Source of the DNA: an uncultured Alteromonadaceae bacterium
GTDB lineage: Bacteria; Pseudomonadota; Gammaproteobacteria; Pseudomonadales; Halieaceae
Direction of reading: 5' to 3'
Assembly: GCA_913064725.1 (NCBI GenBank)
Contig: CAJYAI010000011.1
Location: 1 to 55,381 of the forward strand
Length of the DNA stretch: 55,381 bases
Shown: positions 51,762 to 55,381 of the stretch, piece by piece
Layout of the letters: every line of letters starts with the position of its first letter
Position numbering within the stretch: position 1 is the first letter of the stretch
The notes under the pieces: model-generated
Told to the model about the DNA's origin: nothing
Databases searched by the model: none
Seen by the model: only the letters and a program-made list of their open reading frames with translations
Program-made: the position numbers and the translations under genes

Positions 51762-52075
51762 AGGTTGGTACCGCCTACCGATAAAGATCCACAAGCTTAC
51801 CCCACCTGCCCGTATCTGTGTCTACCGTCATCAGCAACTAAGAGCAGAACTTAGGTATAGGCTGTGGGTACGCGCCCTATTGATATCACCCTGGACGAAA
51901 AGGCGCTATCACTCTGAGCGAGTCAGGTTCCAAGATGGCGGCGCACAAACGAGATCCTGACGGAGGCGTCTCGGCCTACGATCTCTGCGCTAATTCTTAG
52001 ATTTAGGCAGGATTTCCCTTTTGTATTGGTCACGCAAGGCGTAGTCTGCGCGCTTTCCCGTCCCGTATACCGATT
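51762..52075. other. 314-bp divergent intergenic region between moaC and deaD
   Basis: No reading frame is convincing. The region must hold the promoters of both genes. The clearest structure is a dyad at 51951-51985. I searched by eye for a molybdenum-cofactor riboswitch on the minus strand, as some moa operons carry one, and could not support it. A long 5' leader for the RNA helicase is possible, as in E. coli deaD. Confidence 0.4.
51951..51985. repeat. stem-loop dyad upstream of deaD / moaC
   Basis: GAGATC (51951-51956) and GATCTC (51980-51985) are inverted repeats enclosing AGGC (51964-51967) and GCCT (51974-51977). The result is a possible two-step hairpin, readable on either strand. 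It could be a leader structure for either gene. Confidence 0.4.
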
Positions 52076-53809
52076 ATGACTGATAACGTACCGTCGCCCG
52101 TGGCTTTTTCCACCCTGGGTTTGCCCACCTTCTTGCTTGAATCCCTCAACACCTTAGGGTACGAGGAGGCCACACCGATTCAGGTTGAAACGATCCCCGC
52201 ACTACTGGAGGGCCACGATGTCGTCGGTATCGCGCAAACTGGTACGGGTAAGACAGCGGCATTCGCCCTGCCGGCTCTAGCCTCGCTAGACTTTAAAAAG
52301 CGGGTGCCTCAAATCTTGGTGCTGTGTCCGACGCGAGAGCTGTCAATGCAGGTCGCGGATGCATTTCGGACCTATGCAAAATCGTCAGCTGGTTGCACTG
52401 TCGTAACGCTTTGTGGCGGCAACGACATGCGGCAGCAACTCAAAAGCTTGAAGGATGGTGTGCATGTTGTTGTGGCAACCCCCGGCCGTCTGCTTGATCA
52501 CCTTAAGCGCGGGACCGCAAACTTTAGCCAGGTAAAAACCGTTGTCTTAGACGAAGCAGACGAAATGTTGCGCATGGGTTTCATTGATGATGTGGATGAG
52601 ATCCTATCTCAAACGCCCGCGGGTCGCAGGGTGGCGCTATTTTCAGCGACAATGCCGCCGCGTATTAGAGACATTGCGAGCAAGCATTTGGTCGACCCTG
52701 TTGAGGTTGCTATCGCGTCATCGGCGACGACGAATGCCAATATCGAGCAGTGTTATTGGCTGGTAAAAGGTACGAGCAAACTCGATGCACTGACCCGATT
52801 TTTAGGTGCCGAGGACACTGAGGGTGTGATTGTTTTTGTCCGCACTCGCGAGAGCACGGCTGCCATCGCCGAACAACTCCGCCAACGTGGTTTTAACGCG
52901 TCACCTCTAAACGGAGATATCGATCAAAAAACGCGGTTTAAAACGGTAGAGCAGCTGAAGGACGGTAGGATTGATATCGTCGTGGCAACCGATGTTGCCG
53001 CGCGTGGGCTCGACGTCGAACGCATTACGCACGTCATTAATTACGATATACCCTTTGATCGCGAGTCCTACGTACATCGTATTGGTCGAACGGGACGCGC
53101 GGGACGCCAAGGCAAGGCAATTTTGTTTGTGGCGCCGCGAGAAAAGCGGATGCTGAGTAACATCGAGCGTGTCACTAAGCAAACTGTGCGACAAATTCAG
53201 CTTCCATCGTTTGACGACATTGATAAAAAAGCGCGGGCACGACTAGTAACGCAGCTACGTCAGGGTCTCGATAGCCCGCCGCACCCTCGTGCGAGCGATG
53301 CCGTAGAACAGCTTGTCAGCGAGGGAAAGACACATCAAGAAATCGCGTTAGCCCTCGCGTCGATGATCATCGATGGCGCGGAGTCGCCCACTGCTAAAAC
53401 ATCGTCGAAGCATCCCGCAGCGGGCATTGAGAAAGCCTCTCAAGTACAGCGAGCGCCAACGCCGCTAAAAGACAAAAAAGGCAATGAGCGACAGGTGCCC
53501 CTGACCTATACCGCGAGCGAGCTAGGTCGAGCTCGCCCGCTTCGCGAGCACCCCGATGTCGTGATGGAGCGCTTCTGGTTAGCGATCGGTCGGAAACAGG
53601 GTGTTAAGGCGGGAGAAATTGTCGGTGCGATAGCCAATGAAGCGGGCATCGAAGGGCAATTTATGGGTAGCATCAATATCTTTGAGCACTACTCGACCAT
53701 TGACTTGCCTGAAGGCATGCCCAAACCCATTCTCAAGCACTTGAAAAAAACACGGGTAAAAGGCGCGAATCTTGGCATTGTTCGCGTAGTGGACTCCTGC
53801 TCCGCGTAG
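52076..53809 (+). CDS. deaD: DEAD-box RNA helicase DeaD (CsdA)
   Basis: ATP-dependent RNA helicase used in ribosome assembly and mRNA turnover, especially in the cold. The 577 residues comprise a Q-motif region (FSTLGLP...EEATPIQVETIP), motif I AQTGTGKT, motif Ia PTRELSMQV, DEAD as VLDEADEML, SAT as FSATMPP, ARGLDVERI and HRIGRTGRAGRQG. After about residue 380 comes a helical dimerisation part, then a DbpA-type RNA-binding domain near 475-560 (VMERFWLAIGRKQGVKAGEIVGAI). The tail is shorter than in E. coli (629). The ATG at 52076 lacks a strong ribosome binding site. Confidence 0.94.
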   Translation: MTDNVPSPVAFSTLGLPTFLLESLNTLGYEEATPIQVETIPALLEGHDVVGIAQTGTGKTAAFALPALASLDFKKRVPQILVLCPTRELSMQVADAFRTYAKSSAGCTVVTLCGGNDMRQQLKSLKDGVHVVVATPGRLLDHLKRGTANFSQVKTVVLDEADEMLRMGFIDDVDEILSQTPAGRRVALFSATMPPRIRDIASKHLVDPVEVAIASSATTNANIEQCYWLVKGTSKLDALTRFLGAEDTEGVIVFVRTRESTAAIAEQLRQRGFNASPLNGDIDQKTRFKTVEQLKDGRIDIVVATDVAARGLDVERITHVINYDIPFDRESYVHRIGRTGRAGRQGKAILFVAPREKRMLSNIERVTKQTVRQIQLPSFDDIDKKARARLVTQLRQGLDSPPHPRASDAVEQLVSEGKTHQEIALALASMIIDGAESPTAKTSSKHPAAGIEKASQVQRAPTPLKDKKGNERQVPLTYTASELGRARPLREHPDVVMERFWLAIGRKQGVKAGEIVGAIANEAGIEGQFMGSINIFEHYSTIDLPEGMPKPILKHLKKTRVKGANLGIVRVVDSCSA

Positions 53810-53981
53810 ACCTCTCTCTGCGACCCTTGTGGCCGTGCGAGAACGGCATTTTCCTCTAGAATTCTCACTTGGCTCATGAGACGCTCATGCGTGCTTCCTT
53901 GTCTGTGATTTAGCGGTCGCAGATAAGCTGTTAATAAAAATAAGGCGAAAACTCTCATACAAAGACTCGGGGACTACTAGC

Positions 53982-55381
53982 ATGGATTTCCACTTTAATA
54001 ACGTATGGACTGCCCTCTCTGACGCATTTCCGAATCGAGCGGCGCTCATTTGTGAGGAGAAGACCGTCACCTGGTCACAATTTAATGATCGGGCGGCGCG
54101 TCTCGCCAGTTTATTCGAGAAACATGGCGTCACGAACGGCGCGTCTGTGGGTCTATACATGCTCAACTGTAACGAGTACACGGAAGCCCACTTTGGATGT
54201 TTTAAGCAGTCCATATGCCCGGTCAACGTAAACTACCGTTATCGTGCAGAAGAGCTCATATACCTCCTGGATAACAGCGACTCTGAGGTCGTCATCTACC
54301 ACGCTAGCTTTGCGCCCCGCATCACTGAAATAAAAAGCAGTCTGCCTAAAATCAAATTGTATATTCAGGTGGATGATGGCACCGATAATGAACTGCTGGA
54401 CGGCGCGCTGGACTATGAGCGCGCCTTAGCAGAGTCTGCTCCCCAGCCATTTAAACCAAGCGCCTATGAAGATCGCTACATGTTGTACACCGGTGGAACG
54501 ACTGGCATGCCGAAGGGTGTCATGTATGACAACGGCGCTTTGGCGCACTGGTTGTGTATTGGCGGCTATACGTCTCGCGGCTTGGCGCCACCGTCATCTA
54601 TCGCTGATGTATTAGAAGGCGCACAAGCCATCACCGATATGAATGCAGTGCACCGAAGCCTACCGGCCTGCCCTCAGATGCATGGTACGGGTATGTGGAT
54701 CGGAACAATGGTTGCACTCAACTGCGGAGGTACTGTTATCACTCAAAGAACACAGCACCTCGATGCAGACGCGTTGCTCCGGTGTGTCGTCGATAATGAA
54801 GTAACCGACCTCACCATTGTTGGGGATGCATTTGCGAGGCCGATTCTGGGTGCACTGGATGCGGCCTCAGCTGCAGGAAAGCCCTATGACCTCTCGCGAC
54901 TCGGACAAATAGCCTCTTCAGGCGTGATGTGGTCCTCGGAGATAAAAGAGGGTCTATTGAGACACCATGACATGATGCTCAACGATATTATGGGGTCTAC
55001 GGAAGGCTCAATGGGCGGCTCTCTTAGCACGCGGCAAAGCGCAGCCAAAACGGCGAAATTTGTTATTGCTGACTACGTTAAGGTATTTAACGAAAACGAT
55101 GAGCCCGTTGCGCCCGGATCTGGCGAGATGGGTATGGTGGCAACGGCTGGAATCGTGCCGCGGGGCTATTACAAGGATGACGTAAAATCAGCGAATACCT
55201 TCCGCACCGTAAACGGTGTTCGCTACTCTTTTCCCGGCGATTTTGCCACCGTAGAGATCGATGGCAGCATCACCCTCCTCGGGCGAGGTTCGCAGTGTAT
55301 TAACACCGGTGGCGAGAAGGTATTCACCGAAGAAGTGGAAGAGGCGATCAAACGACATCCTGATGTCGAAGACTGCTTGGT
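53982..55381 (+). CDS. acyl-CoA synthetase (AMP-forming), partial
   Basis: ANL-superfamily ligase that activates a carboxylic acid to its CoA ester through an acyl-adenylate. The first 466 residues are present and the gene runs off the right edge. Visible motifs: the P-loop YTGGTTGMPKGVMYDN (about 167-182), the A5-type NDIMGSTEGSMGGS (about 327-340), and the hinge region YSFPGDFATVE...LLGRGSQCINTGGEKVFTEEVEE. GGEKV with the VEEAIKRHPDVED continuation is typical of medium/long-chain or steroid-side-chain type synthetases (FadD3-like), but the substrate is not clear. The ATG at 53982 has GGGGA about 8 bp before it. It is 172 bp after deaD. Confidence 0.92.
   Translation, partial: MDFHFNNVWTALSDAFPNRAALICEEKTVTWSQFNDRAARLASLFEKHGVTNGASVGLYMLNCNEYTEAHFGCFKQSICPVNVNYRYRAEELIYLLDNSDSEVVIYHASFAPRITEIKSSLPKIKLYIQVDDGTDNELLDGALDYERALAESAPQPFKPSAYEDRYMLYTGGTTGMPKGVMYDNGALAHWLCIGGYTSRGLAPPSSIADVLEGAQAITDMNAVHRSLPACPQMHGTGMWIGTMVALNCGGTVITQRTQHLDADALLRCVVDNEVTDLTIVGDAFARPILGALDAASAAGKPYDLSRLGQIASSGVMWSSEIKEGLLRHHDMMLNDIMGSTEGSMGGSLSTRQSAAKTAKFVIADYVKVFNENDEPVAPGSGEMGMVATAGIVPRGYYKDDVKSANTFRTVNGVRYSFPGDFATVEIDGSITLLGRGSQCINTGGEKVFTEEVEEAIKRHPDVEDCL

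Noticed and set aside
51762-52075. Molybdenum cofactor riboswitch for moaC
   Set aside because: The place is right, but I could not lay out the conserved helices by eye. Only a simple dyad is supported.

Overview
The window reads as a contiguous piece of chromosome from a free-living, aerobic marine-type gammaproteobacterium. The gene order closely follows the Pseudomonas-like core arrangement ftsK / trxB / aat / bpt / infA / clpA / clpS / icd / mnmA / hflD / purB. The NhaB sodium/proton antiporter and an AGCS sodium:alanine symporter point to a sodium-rich habitat. A B12-dependent propionyl-CoA pathway and an odd 924-residue biotin carboxylase recall the OM60/NOR5 and Cellvibrionales-type lineages, but this placement is an inference from gene content, not a phylogeny. 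I see no rRNA, convincing tRNA, CRISPR array, insertion sequence or prophage. Coding density is high, with many 1-17 bp overlaps and many GTG or TTG starts.

Layout. (1) 1-6532: the 5' part of a class I DAHP synthase (minus), divergent from a two-gene AddB/AddA-like nuclease-helicase pair. (2) 6800-9570: gloB (minus) divergent from a yafS-like gene, rnhA and dnaQ, the E. coli neighbourhood. (3) 9592-16623: nhaB, nudC, sohB, a persulfide-dioxygenase-like metallo-hydrolase and the tail-specific protease gene prc. (4) 16644-21299 (minus): ftsK-lolA-crcB-serS, without the rarA usually found between lolA and crcB/serS. (5) 21487-27854: trxB, aat, an unrecognised membrane protein, bpt, infA, clpA and clpS. 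This is nearly a complete N-degron pathway: two N-terminal aminoacyl transferases, the ClpS adaptor and the ClpA unfoldase. (6) 27996-34740: icd divergent from rluE-nudJ-mnmA-hflD-purB-roxA. (7) 34737-43087 (minus): a propionyl-CoA to succinyl-CoA operon (carboxylase beta and alpha, epimerase, mutase, MeaB) ending in a small Rieske protein. (8) 43246-51761 (minus): cysB, a cN-I type 5'-nucleotidase, an AGCS transporter, a D-cysteine desulfhydrase-like enzyme, yajC, exonuclease III, a YfcG-like glutathione enzyme, a one-cysteine Bcp peroxiredoxin, a zinc-ribbon Nudix protein and moaE-moaD-moaC. (9) 52076-55381: the DeaD-type RNA helicase and the 5' part of an acyl-CoA synthetase.

How the genes work together. 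The pcc-mce-mcm-meaB block converts propionyl-CoA (from odd-chain fatty acids, branched amino acids or DMSP) to succinyl-CoA, and icd is the TCA-cycle gene nearby. Aat and Bpt add leucine or phenylalanine to proteins that ClpS then presents to ClpA (with ClpP elsewhere). The Bcp and YfcG pair looks like a glutathione-linked peroxide defence unit, because the Bcp lacks its usual resolving cysteine.

Most of the window is ordinary core genome. The points that deserve a second look are the one-Cys Bcp/YfcG couple, the Rieske protein at the end of the propionate operon, the divergent biotin carboxylase, the membrane protein inserted in the N-degron block with an unclear start and a cysteine-rich micro-ORF beside it, yajC away from secDF, a 13-bp tandem repeat after sohB, and several dyads in promoter positions. 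I found nothing I can honestly call a wholly new system.
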